NCBI GenBank assembly: GCA_003695205.1
Contig: RFIO01000365.1
Span: forward strand, 1 to 11,936
DNA from: Deltaproteobacteria bacterium
Lineage (GTDB): Bacteria > Desulfobacterota > Desulfuromonadia > Desulfuromonadales > Geothermobacteraceae
Direction of reading: 5' to 3'
DNA: 11,936 nt
Below the pieces are notes generated by a model, which saw nothing but the letters and a program-made list of their open reading frames with translations, made no database searches and had not been told where the DNA came from. Shown one piece after another: positions 5,916 through 11,936 of the stretch. The translations under genes and the position numbers were made by a program. Numbering within the stretch: the first letter of the stretch is position 1; each line of letters starts with the position of its first letter.

Positions 5916-6443
5916 ATGAACATCGTGCTTGTAGAGGGAGACATAACAAGGTTGAAGGTCGATGCCATCGTCAATGCGGCCAATCGAACATTGTTGGGCG
6001 GTGGTGGGGTCGATGGTGCCATTCACCGGGCTGCGGGACCCGAACTTCTGGAGGCCTGCCGAAAACTGAACGGCTGTGAAACCGGTGAGGCCAGATTGAC
6101 CCCGGGATTTCTGCTCCCGGCACGATTCGTCATCCACACCGTCGGCCCCGTATGGCACGGAGGGGACAGGGGCGAAGAGAGCCTGCTTGCCTCCTGCTAT
6201 CGCAACAGCCTGAGGATTGCGGCTGATCAGGGTCTGAAGAGTATAGCCTTCCCCTGCATCAGCACCGGGGTCTACCGCTTTCCGGTTCGACTGGCCTCGG
6301 AGATTGCTATCGACACGGTTCTGGAAGCAACCGCTGGTTCACAAAGCCTGGAAAAGGTCGTTTTCTGCTGTTTTTCGAAGGCTGATGCCGATGTCTACCG
6401 TGAGGTACTGAAGAAAAAGGGAGTCGATTTTTCTCAGGAGTGA
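5916..6443 (+). CDS. Macrodomain protein, probable O-acetyl-ADP-ribose deacetylase (175 aa)
   Basis: The whole chain is one macrodomain of the MacroD/YmdB kind: VEGDITRLKVDAIVNAAN (6-23), the glycine-rich substrate loop LLGGGGVDGAIHRAAG (26-41), the strand VIHTVGPVW (72-80), a second loop CISTGVYRFP (114-123) and the ending helix region SKADADVYREVL. N23 and D33 match the asparagine and aspartate that the family uses to hydrolyse O-acetyl-ADP-ribose or to remove ADP-ribose from proteins in the cytoplasm. GGAGG six bases upstream supports the start. The gene stands alone, divergent from the signalling operon and convergent with the flagellar operon, overlapping FhlB by 10 bases at the 3' ends. 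No ADP-ribosyltransferase is in view, so its target is unknown. Confidence 0.92.
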   Translation: MNIVLVEGDITRLKVDAIVNAANRTLLGGGGVDGAIHRAAGPELLEACRKLNGCETGEARLTPGFLLPARFVIHTVGPVWHGGDRGEESLLASCYRNSLRIAADQGLKSIAFPCISTGVYRFPVRLASEIAIDTVLEATAGSQSLEKVVFCCFSKADADVYREVLKKKGVDFSQE

Positions 6444-6733
6444 GATTTCGCCAGGCTGCTGTTGAGCCTGTAGAGGCATGCAAACAGGTCGGCAATGACC
6501 TGGTAGAGTTCAGGTGGAATCTCCTTACCCGTGGGCAACCCGGCCAGAATCTCAACCAGGTCCCCGTCCTGGACAATGTCGATTCCAGCTGCTCTGGCAG
6601 TTTCGAGGATTTTTCGGGCAAGTTCGCCACGACCTGCAGCGACCACCCTGGGCGCGTGATCGATACCCTGGCGATAGCTCAGTGCGGCCGCGATGTCCTG
6701 ATAGTTCCGTTGTTTCAGGTCAGATTCGGGCAT
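6434..6733 (-). CDS. fhlB: FhlB, free FlhB C-terminal-like export switch protein (99 aa)
   Basis: The sequence matches the cytoplasmic domain of FlhB/YscU proteins after the self-cleavage site: AAALSYRQG, APRVVAAGRGELARKILETARAAGI (starting at residue 27), then the family ending GKEIPPELYQVIADLFACLYRLN. It has no membrane part and no NPTH cleavage motif, so it cannot be the export gate itself. Similar stand-alone proteins are known (Bacillus YlqH, Helicobacter HP1575, the latter able to stand in for the FlhB C-terminus). It probably tunes substrate switching in the flagellar export machine at the cytoplasmic face. The start lies inside the end of the FliK-like gene (14-base overlap), with AAGGAG six bases before the ATG. 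It is the last gene of the flagellar operon, and no terminator hairpin was seen after it. Confidence 0.9.
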   Translation of the reverse strand: MPESDLKQRNYQDIAAALSYRQGIDHAPRVVAAGRGELARKILETARAAGIDIVQDGDLVEILAGLPTGKEIPPELYQVIADLFACLYRLNSSLAKSHS

Positions 6734-7730
6734 CGACCACTCCTTCGTTCCGTGCGGTCAATCTGTTCAGAAGTTGGCGCTCCGGAGGTTCGGTCCCTTC
6801 GACCAGATTGAGCATCCTCAGACCCCAGCTGGTCATCGTTTCTTCAATTTCTGCCTGGTGTTGCCTGACATGGGCCAGGCTTCGAGAATTTCCGAACTCC
6901 AGGCGCAGGGACAATCCTGCGGTGGAAGCGTGCAGGATGGCCGTTACCGGACCGAGCGCGCTCAGGTTCAGGCACAGGCGAATCATGGTCCCCCGGTCCG
7001 GGGTATCTTCCGGGCCCTTGTTCTGTCCACCGTTTTCGATCAGGAGAAAGCCGTAATCCCCCTCAGCAAGCGGCAGGGGCAGATAGAAGAAGTTGTCCAG
7101 GGCCAGTCTGGCCTGAAACAGCTGATGGGCTTCAAGGTGTTGCAGGATGGTTGCGATGCCAGGGGCCGCGGCCCCCGGGTTCGTTTGCCCTGTTCGCAAA
7201 AGCCATGATTTCAGGTTTTCTGCAACGGTCTGGCCGTGGTTCTCTGACAGGCGGTGTTCGAAGTTGAGGCCGAGAAGATTGGCAAGGTTGGCAAACCAGG
7301 CCGCATCGGGAGGGCGACTTTCGAGCAGTGGTGCAAGCAGCCTGGCAAGAAAAGGCGGCATGGAGCTTTCCTGTGGGAGCTGCGCCAACTTTGCGGCAAA
7401 CGGGGCCAGGGGAAAGGACTGGCCGACCAGGTGAATCATTCGCCGGATATAGGCATCGAGTTGAACGGGCTGCAGCTGAAGGACCGGCCCCTTGTCCGAT
7501 TCGACCAGGTGGATGGAAAGTTTCTGGCCGGTTGCAAGGGGGATTTCGGTTTCAACCCATTGCCTGCGGCCATGCAGGTTGATCAGAACCCGTTCCAGTC
7601 CGCCTTCCTCGACCGTTGCCTGTATAACCTGGTCCGGACGCAGGTTCTGGTTTCGGGTTTCCCGATTGACAACCTGTGACGGATTGCTTTGCACCGCAGT
7701 CGTGGCGGCCATGGGATTGATGAGGCTCAT
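6720..7730 (-). CDS. FliK-like flagellar hook-length control protein (336 aa)
   Basis: The middle is helical and rich in Leu, Ala, Pro and Gln, with a run of LAPLLESRPPDAAWFANL type repeats. The last 100 residues contain the strand pattern of the FliK C-terminal domain: IRLCLNLSALGPVTAILHAS, LSLRLEFGN, a helix, then a short SWGLRMLNLVEG strand. FliK is a secreted ruler that tells FlhB to switch export from hook to filament proteins. Pairing with an FhlB gene is typical of this arrangement (compare Bacillus YlqG and YlqH), and the two genes overlap here. The N-terminus is not well conserved, and there is no clear ribosome binding site at the chosen ATG; an in-frame ATG 18 bases on is an alternative. 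It may be a paralogue of the main FliK encoded elsewhere, so I give no symbol. Confidence 0.7.
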   Translation of the reverse strand: MSLINPMAATTAVQSNPSQVVNRETRNQNLRPDQVIQATVEEGGLERVLINLHGRRQWVETEIPLATGQKLSIHLVESDKGPVLQLQPVQLDAYIRRMIHLVGQSFPLAPFAAKLAQLPQESSMPPFLARLLAPLLESRPPDAAWFANLANLLGLNFEHRLSENHGQTVAENLKSWLLRTGQTNPGAAAPGIATILQHLEAHQLFQARLALDNFFYLPLPLAEGDYGFLLIENGGQNKGPEDTPDRGTMIRLCLNLSALGPVTAILHASTAGLSLRLEFGNSRSLAHVRQHQAEIEETMTSWGLRMLNLVEGTEPPERQLLNRLTARNEGVVDARI

Positions 7731-7781
7731 GGTTTCGCATCGTCCGACGGCGCAAAAATCTTTAGCCGGAAAGGTCGGACG

Positions 7782-8495
7782 TCAGTCGTCCGCGTCAACC
7801 TTGCGGGAACCGGTTTCATCAAGGCTTGGAGACAGAGCTTCTCCCAGTAACTGGGCACGGCCGGTCATCGTTCTGAAATGTTCCTTGATGAAGAAGGTTT
7901 CAATGATGTCGGCGTCTTCGCGTTCCAGGTTTATGAAAGCGACGGCGATTTCCTGCCGGCCGATGCCACGGGGCTGGGCGCGGATGACCTGGCCGGAGAC
8001 CTGGACCGGTCGCAGGGCGTGGCCCGGCAGGGTTATCTCGAGACTGACCTTCTGGCCGGGGTGGAACTGGTCCTCGGTCTGGAAGGCAATACCGTTGGTG
8101 CTGAGAATGACTTCGCGCGAGTCAGCACGGCGCAGGCGCGACCATGTGCTGTGGCCTGCCCATTCGCGAACGCGAACTTTCGCCTGGATGCGACACGATT
8201 TTCGGGTTGATTTGTGAACGGTTCGGTCAATCAGTTCGAGACTGAATCTTCGCGCGGCCAGGCGTTCCGTCAGCCGGGCCTTGTAGAGGATGATCCGTTC
8301 ACCGAGTTCCTGGGTTAGAACCCAGTCGCCTTCGATATCTGACAGCTTGTCGCCGATCCCGGATTTTTGCAGGCGCAGGACAAGACGGGTTTCACATTCC
8401 TCTACTGCGGCGTCGACTGTGTGCCGATTGCCGGTTAGTGGGATGGTTGCTCGCAGCAGCACACCCGGTTTCAGGTCTTCGTACAGTCCGGCCAT
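7782..8495 (-). CDS. PilZ-domain protein with altered second motif (237 aa)
   Basis: An N-terminal beta domain (about 1-93) of the YcgR type is followed by a PilZ domain (about 94-205), then a Ser/Asp-rich tail. The first c-di-GMP motif RxxxR is present as RKSCR (98-102). In the second motif (D/N-x-S-x-x-G) the sequence is ILSTNG (130-135), so the acidic or amide residue is replaced by isoleucine. Binding may therefore be weak or changed. PilZ proteins of this layout act as flagellar brakes or effectors when c-di-GMP rises. It is a tandem paralogue of the next upstream gene; stop and start overlap in TAATG. A 51-base gap separates it from the FliK-like gene. Confidence 0.86.
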   Translation of the reverse strand: MAGLYEDLKPGVLLRATIPLTGNRHTVDAAVEECETRLVLRLQKSGIGDKLSDIEGDWVLTQELGERIILYKARLTERLAARRFSLELIDRTVHKSTRKSCRIQAKVRVREWAGHSTWSRLRRADSREVILSTNGIAFQTEDQFHPGQKVSLEITLPGHALRPVQVSGQVIRAQPRGIGRQEIAVAFINLEREDADIIETFFIKEHFRTMTGRAQLLGEALSPSLDETGSRKVDADD

Positions 8496-9163
8496 TATTC
8501 CGATTTGAAATCGCTCCTGACCTGAACCCGCTGACGCAGTTGTTCACGCTGGCGGGCAAAGCAGAAGGACACGATACGATCCCTGTCTTTCGGGTCAATA
8601 TCGGTAAAGGCGACGGCGACTTCGATCTGGCCATTGCGTTTCTCGTCGACGCGGACCACCCGGCCGACGCATTCGGCATCGATGGTTGTCTGGTCGTCGA
8701 AGCAGAGTTTGACGGCAACTTCGTCCCTGATACTCAGGCGTTTGTCGGTCGGGAATCGGATGCCGCCGCCGCTCAGGTTGACCCTGGCGTTGGGAGCCGA
8801 GTGGCTGCGGTCTTCATCAAGCGGCTGCCAGTAGAGTGACAGTTCCGTGTCAATGCGGAAAAATTCGCGTTTCTGGGTACTGGTGTAGCTTTGGACATTG
8901 ATCAGTCGAAGTTTGCCAGGTCCGGGGATGCCGTCGATATTGGCCCGCACGACGTAGACCATGTCGCCGACATCGAAGGAGAGGGTGCACTGACCACTGA
9001 AGTCAATCTCCTCGACGGGGAGTTGACCGGGAAGGAACCCGACGTCGAGAGTGGGATGATCAATGCTTTGGGGAACGCAGTCCAGGCTGAGCGTGCGTCG
9101 CCCTATCAGCGGGACATTGATGCGAACAATCTGGTTGTCGACCAGAAGCTCAAGAGTCTCCAT
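8495..9163 (-). CDS. PilZ-domain c-di-GMP binding protein (222 aa)
   Basis: Residues 1-95 form an N-terminal beta-rich domain like the YcgR N-terminus (LELLVDNQIVRINVPLIG at the start, VVRANIDG and LRLINV strands). The PilZ domain covers about 96-205, with both binding motifs intact: REFFR (99-103) and NLSGGG (129-134), then IEVAVAFTDID. Such proteins sense the second messenger c-di-GMP in the cytoplasm and act on the flagellar motor or export. Its place between filament chaperones and the FliK-like gene points to control of flagellar function. The ribosome binding site before the ATG is weak (GCAGG), and a small stem-loop lies in the 62-base gap upstream. Confidence 0.9.
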   Translation of the reverse strand: METLELLVDNQIVRINVPLIGRRTLSLDCVPQSIDHPTLDVGFLPGQLPVEEIDFSGQCTLSFDVGDMVYVVRANIDGIPGPGKLRLINVQSYTSTQKREFFRIDTELSLYWQPLDEDRSHSAPNARVNLSGGGIRFPTDKRLSIRDEVAVKLCFDDQTTIDAECVGRVVRVDEKRNGQIEVAVAFTDIDPKDRDRIVSFCFARQREQLRQRVQVRSDFKSE

Positions 9164-9190
9164 CTCATAGCCTGCAAGGCAAATTCGCTT

Positions 9191-9213
9191 ATGCGGCGTG
9201 AAGGGCGCCGCAT
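9191..9213 (-). other. Stem-loop between the FliT/FlgN-like gene and the first PilZ gene
   Basis: ATGCGGCG and CGCCGCAT pair perfectly (8 bp) around seven bases. No T run follows on the minus strand, so it is not a standard terminator; it may be an RNA processing or stability element that sets the ratio of filament to PilZ products. Confidence 0.4.
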
Positions 9214-9225
9214 TGATAATTTTAC

Positions 9226-9645
9226 CTAGAAATTGACACGAACCAGCTGGCCTCCTCCGGCCGAACGCTGCCGGTAGCCGTTCATCGCGGTCTGTCCCTG
9301 GCGGTTGCGGCGCAATTCGCTTTCAATAAGGACTATCTTACCCTCGAGCAGATCGACCAGCAAGCTGTTGCTTTTCTGCACCTCATCCAGCAGTCGTCTG
9401 CGAACCGACAGAAGATCCTCAGGCAGAGCCTCCAGCCCGGTCTGCTGCACCAACTGGCGAAGTTCCGAGTCGAGCCTTCGGGCCTGATCCTGCATCTGGT
9501 CCAGGGTTCGCATCGATTCCCGAACGACCAGCGGTGAGAGTTTCGGCAGGTCGTGGTAAAGGTTTTCCATGAAACGCAGCATGGCGCCGTAATGATCGTT
9601 GCACGACCGCATTTTTTGGTAAAGTTGGCTGTCTGCCGGGCTCAT
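9226..9645 (-). CDS. Small helical flagellar chaperone candidate, FliT/FlgN-like (139 aa)
   Basis: The protein is almost all predicted helix: a first long helix (LYQKMRSCNDHYGAMLRFME), a second (LVVRESMRTLDQMQDQARRLDSEL, abridged) and a third (LLDEVQKSNSLLVDLLEGKIVLIESELRR, abridged), then a flexible basic tail (GYRQRSAGGGQLVRVNF). Size, composition and position right after fliS fit an export chaperone of the FliT or FlgN type, which holds FliD or hook-junction proteins before secretion. I see no signature that tells these apart. The start at 9645 is preferred because GGAG lies six bases upstream; an in-frame ATG at 9657 overlaps the fliS stop (TGATG) and would add four residues. Confidence 0.65.
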   Translation of the reverse strand: MSPADSQLYQKMRSCNDHYGAMLRFMENLYHDLPKLSPLVVRESMRTLDQMQDQARRLDSELRQLVQQTGLEALPEDLLSVRRRLLDEVQKSNSLLVDLLEGKIVLIESELRRNRQGQTAMNGYRQRSAGGGQLVRVNF

Positions 9646-9651
9646 GTATGT

Positions 9652-9655
9652 CTCC
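9652..9655 (-). promoter_or_regulatory. Ribosome binding site deciding the FliT/FlgN-like start
   Basis: GGAG on the minus strand, six bases before the ATG at 9645. It overlaps the alternative ATG at 9657, which has no site of its own but could restart translation after fliS. Confidence 0.45.
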
Positions 9656-9656
9656 A

Positions 9657-10100
9657 TCAGGGCAGGAAGTTGGCATAACCCTGTGCCGCGTTGGACGAGA
9701 CCTTGGCGGACCGTTTTTCCGCCTGCTGCTTCTGGTAGATTTCAATGGCTTCTGTCCAGGTTACGCGCAGGTCACGCAGCATGGTCTCGACGTTTTTCAG
9801 CGGGGCCGGATCGTTGTGCAGATTGGCCGCCGACAATTCGCGCACCATGTAGTTGTAGAGGGCGTCGAGGTTTTCAGCCACCTCCCCGCCGATCTGGTGG
9901 TCGAGGGTGTCGGAGAAGGTTGTGATGATGTGCATCGCCTTGCTGATCCCCTCGGCTTTGGCGACAATGTCCTGGTTCGCCAGCCCTTCAATGGCCCTAA
10001 CCGTGTGACGGATGGCGGCGTCGTAGAGCATGATCAATATCTGTTCAGGGGGGGCCTGGTTGACCTGGTTCTGCTGGTATTGATTCCAGAAGGCGTTCAT
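9657..10100 (-). CDS. fliS: Flagellar export chaperone FliS (147 aa)
   Basis: FliS binds the disordered end of flagellin in the cytoplasm, keeps it from polymerising and hands it to the export gate. The sequence shows the family pattern: NQYQQNQVNQAPPEQILIMLYDAAI (abridged; residues 6-30), where the P-E-Q-I-L-I-M-L-Y-D-A core is diagnostic, then IEGLANQDIVAKAEGISKAM, the helix IITTFSDTLDHQIGGEVAENL (abridged), LYNYMVRELSAANL and the closing LRVTWTEAI helix. Length is usual, with a longer Lys/Gln/Ser tail. The ATG overlaps the fliD stop (TAATG), with GGAG nine bases upstream, so translation is probably coupled to that of the cap protein. Confidence 0.95.
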   Translation of the reverse strand: MNAFWNQYQQNQVNQAPPEQILIMLYDAAIRHTVRAIEGLANQDIVAKAEGISKAMHIITTFSDTLDHQIGGEVAENLDALYNYMVRELSAANLHNDPAPLKNVETMLRDLRVTWTEAIEIYQKQQAEKRSAKVSSNAAQGYANFLP

Positions 10101-11473
10101 TATTTTTTACTCCCCATGTTCTGCAGCATGTTCATCTGCTGGGTCAGATAATCTCCCTGGGCATTGAGGGCGCTGACCAGTTCTTCCATTGCGTTGAACT
10201 GGTCGTAAAGAAGCTGCTCCCGCTTGTCGAGGCGCTCCTGCATGCGTTCGATACTGTTGTCAATCCTTTCGATATTGCTGTTGATGCTCGCCTCCTTGGA
10301 GGCGAGAAATCCGTTCGAACTATCTGTCATTCCCTCCAGGGCGGTTTCAAATATCTGGGCAATACCTTCAACAGTACCGTTCCCGGCCAACAGGCTGGTG
10401 ACACTGTCGATGTCTGTTGTCAGGGCATTTGAAAGCTGGCTGTCGTTGATTTCCAGGGTCCCGTCGCGTTGGGTCTCCAGGCCCAGGTCGGCCAGGCTCT
10501 GATAGGTGCCGCCAGTGTTGACGACGGATGTCAGCAGGTTCTGTAGCCGGCGCTTGATGCTGTTCATGCCGGCGTCTCCCGCGAGAAGGCCTGCGGATTT
10601 TCCCTCTCCGGCCGACTGGCTTGAAACGAAGGTCATGATCTTGTTGTAGCTCGAGACGAAATCCTTGATTTTCTGTTTCGCGCCGTCTGTGTCGAGGGTG
10701 ACCGACAGGGTCGAGGTGGTGGCGCCGTTGTCAGCCTGGTCCAGGGTAAAGGTGACTCCCGGGATGGCATCGGTAAAGACGTTGCTGTCGCTGTAGATGT
10801 CGATGCCGTCGACCTGGATGTGGGCCTGGCTGGCCGCCTGGGTTTCGGTCATGACAGGGTTGGCATATGTTCCACCGCTCAATCCGGAAAAGTCGAAGCT
10901 GAATCCGACATCCGCCGGGTCACCTGCAGTGGTGCCGGAGACCACCAGCCGGTAAGGGCTGGTGGTCCCGTCGTTGATTATGGCCGCGCGGACGCCGATA
11001 TTGGCCTCGTTGATGGCCGCCGCGATCCCTTCAAGTGAGTTGTTGCCGGAGTCGATGGTGATGTCGTGGCTGGTGCCGCCAACGGTGACCGTAAGCGTTC
11101 CTGTCCCGAAGGAATTGGCTGCCTGGTCGGCAAAGCCGTTCGAGACGCTCTTCTGGGCCTGAGCGAAGGAATACCCCTTGATCTGGTAGCTGCCTTCCAT
11201 GGCGGTGGCGGCTGTGTTTGATACCGTCACCAGGGATTCGCCCGTGGTCGCAGTTTTTCGGCCCTGCAGGGTGTCGGTGTCGGCGAGCTTGCCGGCCTTG
11301 ACAAGGAGGTCGTCGAGGGCGCTGCCCAGGGTTTTGTAGGCTTCGAGGCGGGCGCTTTGGTAGTCACGGTCGAGTTGGAGAGTTTCGAGCGGTTGCCGCT
11401 CGGCCTCCATCAGTCCCTGAATCAGGGACGCTGTATCGATGCCTGTTGCCAGACCGTTGAAGTTGATGGCCAT
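10100..11473 (-). CDS. fliD: Flagellar filament cap protein FliD (457 aa)
   Basis: FliD forms the cap at the growing filament tip and helps secreted flagellin fold into place. The N-terminal D0 region begins with the diagnostic INFNGLATGIDTASLIQGLM (3-22) and a coiled helix (ERQPLETLQLDRDYQS). The middle holds Thr/Gly/Asp-rich beta domains, including GTLTVTVGGTSHDITID and an IPGVTFTLDQAD strand. The C-terminal region has VSSYNKIMTFV, SLADLGLETQRDGTLEIND and a long final helix (IERIDNSIERMQERLDKREQ) ending LNAQGDYLTQQMNML. This is on the short side but usual for the family. It lies between flaG and fliS, as in many flagellar operons. The upstream site GAGG is eight bases from the ATG. A perfect 11-bp inverted repeat lies inside the gene at 10940-10967. 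Confidence 0.96.
   Translation of the reverse strand: MAINFNGLATGIDTASLIQGLMEAERQPLETLQLDRDYQSARLEAYKTLGSALDDLLVKAGKLADTDTLQGRKTATTGESLVTVSNTAATAMEGSYQIKGYSFAQAQKSVSNGFADQAANSFGTGTLTVTVGGTSHDITIDSGNNSLEGIAAAINEANIGVRAAIINDGTTSPYRLVVSGTTAGDPADVGFSFDFSGLSGGTYANPVMTETQAASQAHIQVDGIDIYSDSNVFTDAIPGVTFTLDQADNGATTSTLSVTLDTDGAKQKIKDFVSSYNKIMTFVSSQSAGEGKSAGLLAGDAGMNSIKRRLQNLLTSVVNTGGTYQSLADLGLETQRDGTLEINDSQLSNALTTDIDSVTSLLAGNGTVEGIAQIFETALEGMTDSSNGFLASKEASINSNIERIDNSIERMQERLDKREQLLYDQFNAMEELVSALNAQGDYLTQQMNMLQNMGSKK
10940..10967. repeat. Perfect 11-bp inverted repeat within fliD
   Basis: GACCACCAGCC and GGCTGGTGGTC flank a six-base loop in the coding region for T-T-S-P-Y-R-L-V-V. In the mRNA it would form a stable hairpin well away from gene ends. 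Confidence 0.5.
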
Positions 11474-11498
11474 AACCCGTGCCTCGTAAGATCTGAGC

Positions 11499-11846
11499 TC
11501 AGAATTCCGCGTCGATCATCAGGCCGCGCAAATCCTTCAGGGCCTTGATAGTTTCGAGCAGATCTTCACTCGGTACCTGGCGGATAACTTCGCCCGAGTC
11601 CCTGTCGACCACACGGACGACCAGGGCTTCGACATCCTTGTTCATTTCGAACTGAACACTGAAGGTTCCGTTGTCAGTCAGTTCCTTGATCCGGTCGAGA
11701 AGTTCCGAGGAACTGACGTGTTTCGCCGCTTTTTCGGTGTCAGGGAGATCCTGGACTCGGAGCCTGTCGTGGTGCACCTGCTCCTGGGGTTCCTGGGGGC
11801 GTGGAGGACCGAGTCCCCCTCCCGGACTGACGACTGTAATGCTCAT
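11499..11846 (-). CDS. flaG: FlaG family flagellar protein (115 aa)
   Basis: After a variable Pro/Gln/Gly-rich first 40 residues, the chain shows the FlaG domain: LLDRIKELTDNGTFSVQFEM (abridged at its ends), then LVVRVVDRDSGEVIRQVPSE (75-94) and the closing LKDLRGLMIDAEF. FlaG proteins are small cytoplasmic factors encoded beside flagellin and cap genes; loss in other bacteria changes filament length, and the exact role is not settled. GGGAGG lies five bases before the ATG. No separate promoter is visible between it and the flagellin end, so it is probably expressed by read-through from the flagellin gene past the hairpin at 11888-11911. The gap to fliD is 25 bases. Confidence 0.93.
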   Translation of the reverse strand: MSITVVSPGGGLGPPRPQEPQEQVHHDRLRVQDLPDTEKAAKHVSSSELLDRIKELTDNGTFSVQFEMNKDVEALVVRVVDRDSGEVIRQVPSEDLLETIKALKDLRGLMIDAEF

Positions 11847-11887
11847 GCCAGCCTCCCTTCGCTAACCTGCGGGTTTTGGGAAAAGGG

Positions 11888-11911
11888 CGGGGGCCGGCAA
11901 GCCGGCCCCCG
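11888..11911 (-). terminator. GC-rich hairpin after the flagellin gene, partial terminator
   Basis: Eleven-base arms (CGGGGGCCGGC and its complement) pair perfectly around two bases. On the minus strand CCCTTTTCCC follows, a short T run. It lies 15 bases past the presumed flagellin stop, so it would end most flagellin transcripts while some continue into flaG; it could also protect the flagellin mRNA 3' end. Confidence 0.75.
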
Positions 11912-11926
11912 ATACCTGCTTTCCTG

Positions 11927-11936
11927 TTAACCCAGC
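11927..11936 (-). CDS. Last codons of a flagellin gene (partial, cut by window edge)
   Basis: Only Leu-Gly-stop (CTG GGT TAA) can be read on the minus strand at the edge. Many flagellins end in Leu-Leu-Gly, the gene order flagellin, flaG, fliD, fliS is common, and a strong terminator-like hairpin follows. The call rests on that context, not on the three codons themselves. Confidence 0.4.

Noticed and set aside
7162..7175. GGGGCCGCGGCCCC palindrome in the FliK-like gene
   Set aside because: Short, GC-only, within a coding Ala/Pro/Gly stretch; no second copy or other sign of a site was seen.
7737..7764. Sigma-28-like promoter (TAAA, then GACGATGC) before the FliK-like gene
   Set aside because: Spacing is off by one, only five of eight -10 bases match, and transcription would start at the ATG itself.
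9648..10151. Plus-strand frame of 167 codons opposite fliS
   Set aside because: Antisense to a confidently identified FliS; no family resemblance.

Overview
The window looks like chromosome from a flagellated, Gram-negative bacterium of the Desulfuromonadota type (Geobacter, Desulfuromonas or Pelobacter relatives). This is inferred from its moderately GC-rich sequence, its DUF4388 and Roadblock/LC7 signalling proteins, a Cache sensor of the kind common in chemoreceptors of that group, and the order flagellin, flaG, fliD, fliS, small chaperone, PilZ, PilZ, FliK-like, FhlB. The species cannot be named from sequence alone. Coding density is high and there is no gene-free stretch above 300 bases; the largest gap (5730-5915) is a divergent promoter region. 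No tRNA, rRNA, CRISPR array or insertion sequence was seen.

Left edge (1-944, plus strand): the end of a two-ACT-domain protein of the GcvR type, then a 100-residue protein that resembles the Imm27 immunity family, with no toxin gene beside it. A perfect 19-bp stem at 903-944 stands between this gene and the converging operon and should terminate both.

Signalling operon (966-5729, minus strand): six close-packed genes run in the order soluble PAS-type histidine kinase, response regulator (REC, DUF4388, probable Roadblock-like end), Roadblock protein with a helical tail, small Roadblock protein, secreted Cache-like protein, and a membrane Cache-HAMP receptor that stops right after HAMP. A near-consensus promoter (-35 at 5780-5785, -10 at 5758-5763) and the 903-944 terminator bracket the set. 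The likely reading is a sensory system in which a periplasmic sensor and a membrane sensor from one duplication feed a two-component pair and Roadblock adaptors. No methyl-accepting domain, GTPase or DNA-binding output is encoded in it. This is the best candidate for an undescribed system here.

Middle (5916-6443, plus strand): a single macrodomain gene (ADP-ribose-type hydrolase), transcribed away from the kinase and overlapping the end of the flagellar operon by 10 bases.

Flagellar operon (6434-11936, minus strand): apparently the last two codons of a flagellin gene at the right edge, a GC-rich terminator-like hairpin, then flaG, fliD (filament cap), fliS (flagellin chaperone), a small FliT/FlgN-like protein, two PilZ-domain proteins (c-di-GMP response), a FliK-like protein and FhlB (a free FlhB C-terminal-like domain). 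Most junctions overlap, which suggests translational coupling. The set covers filament assembly, export control and c-di-GMP input.
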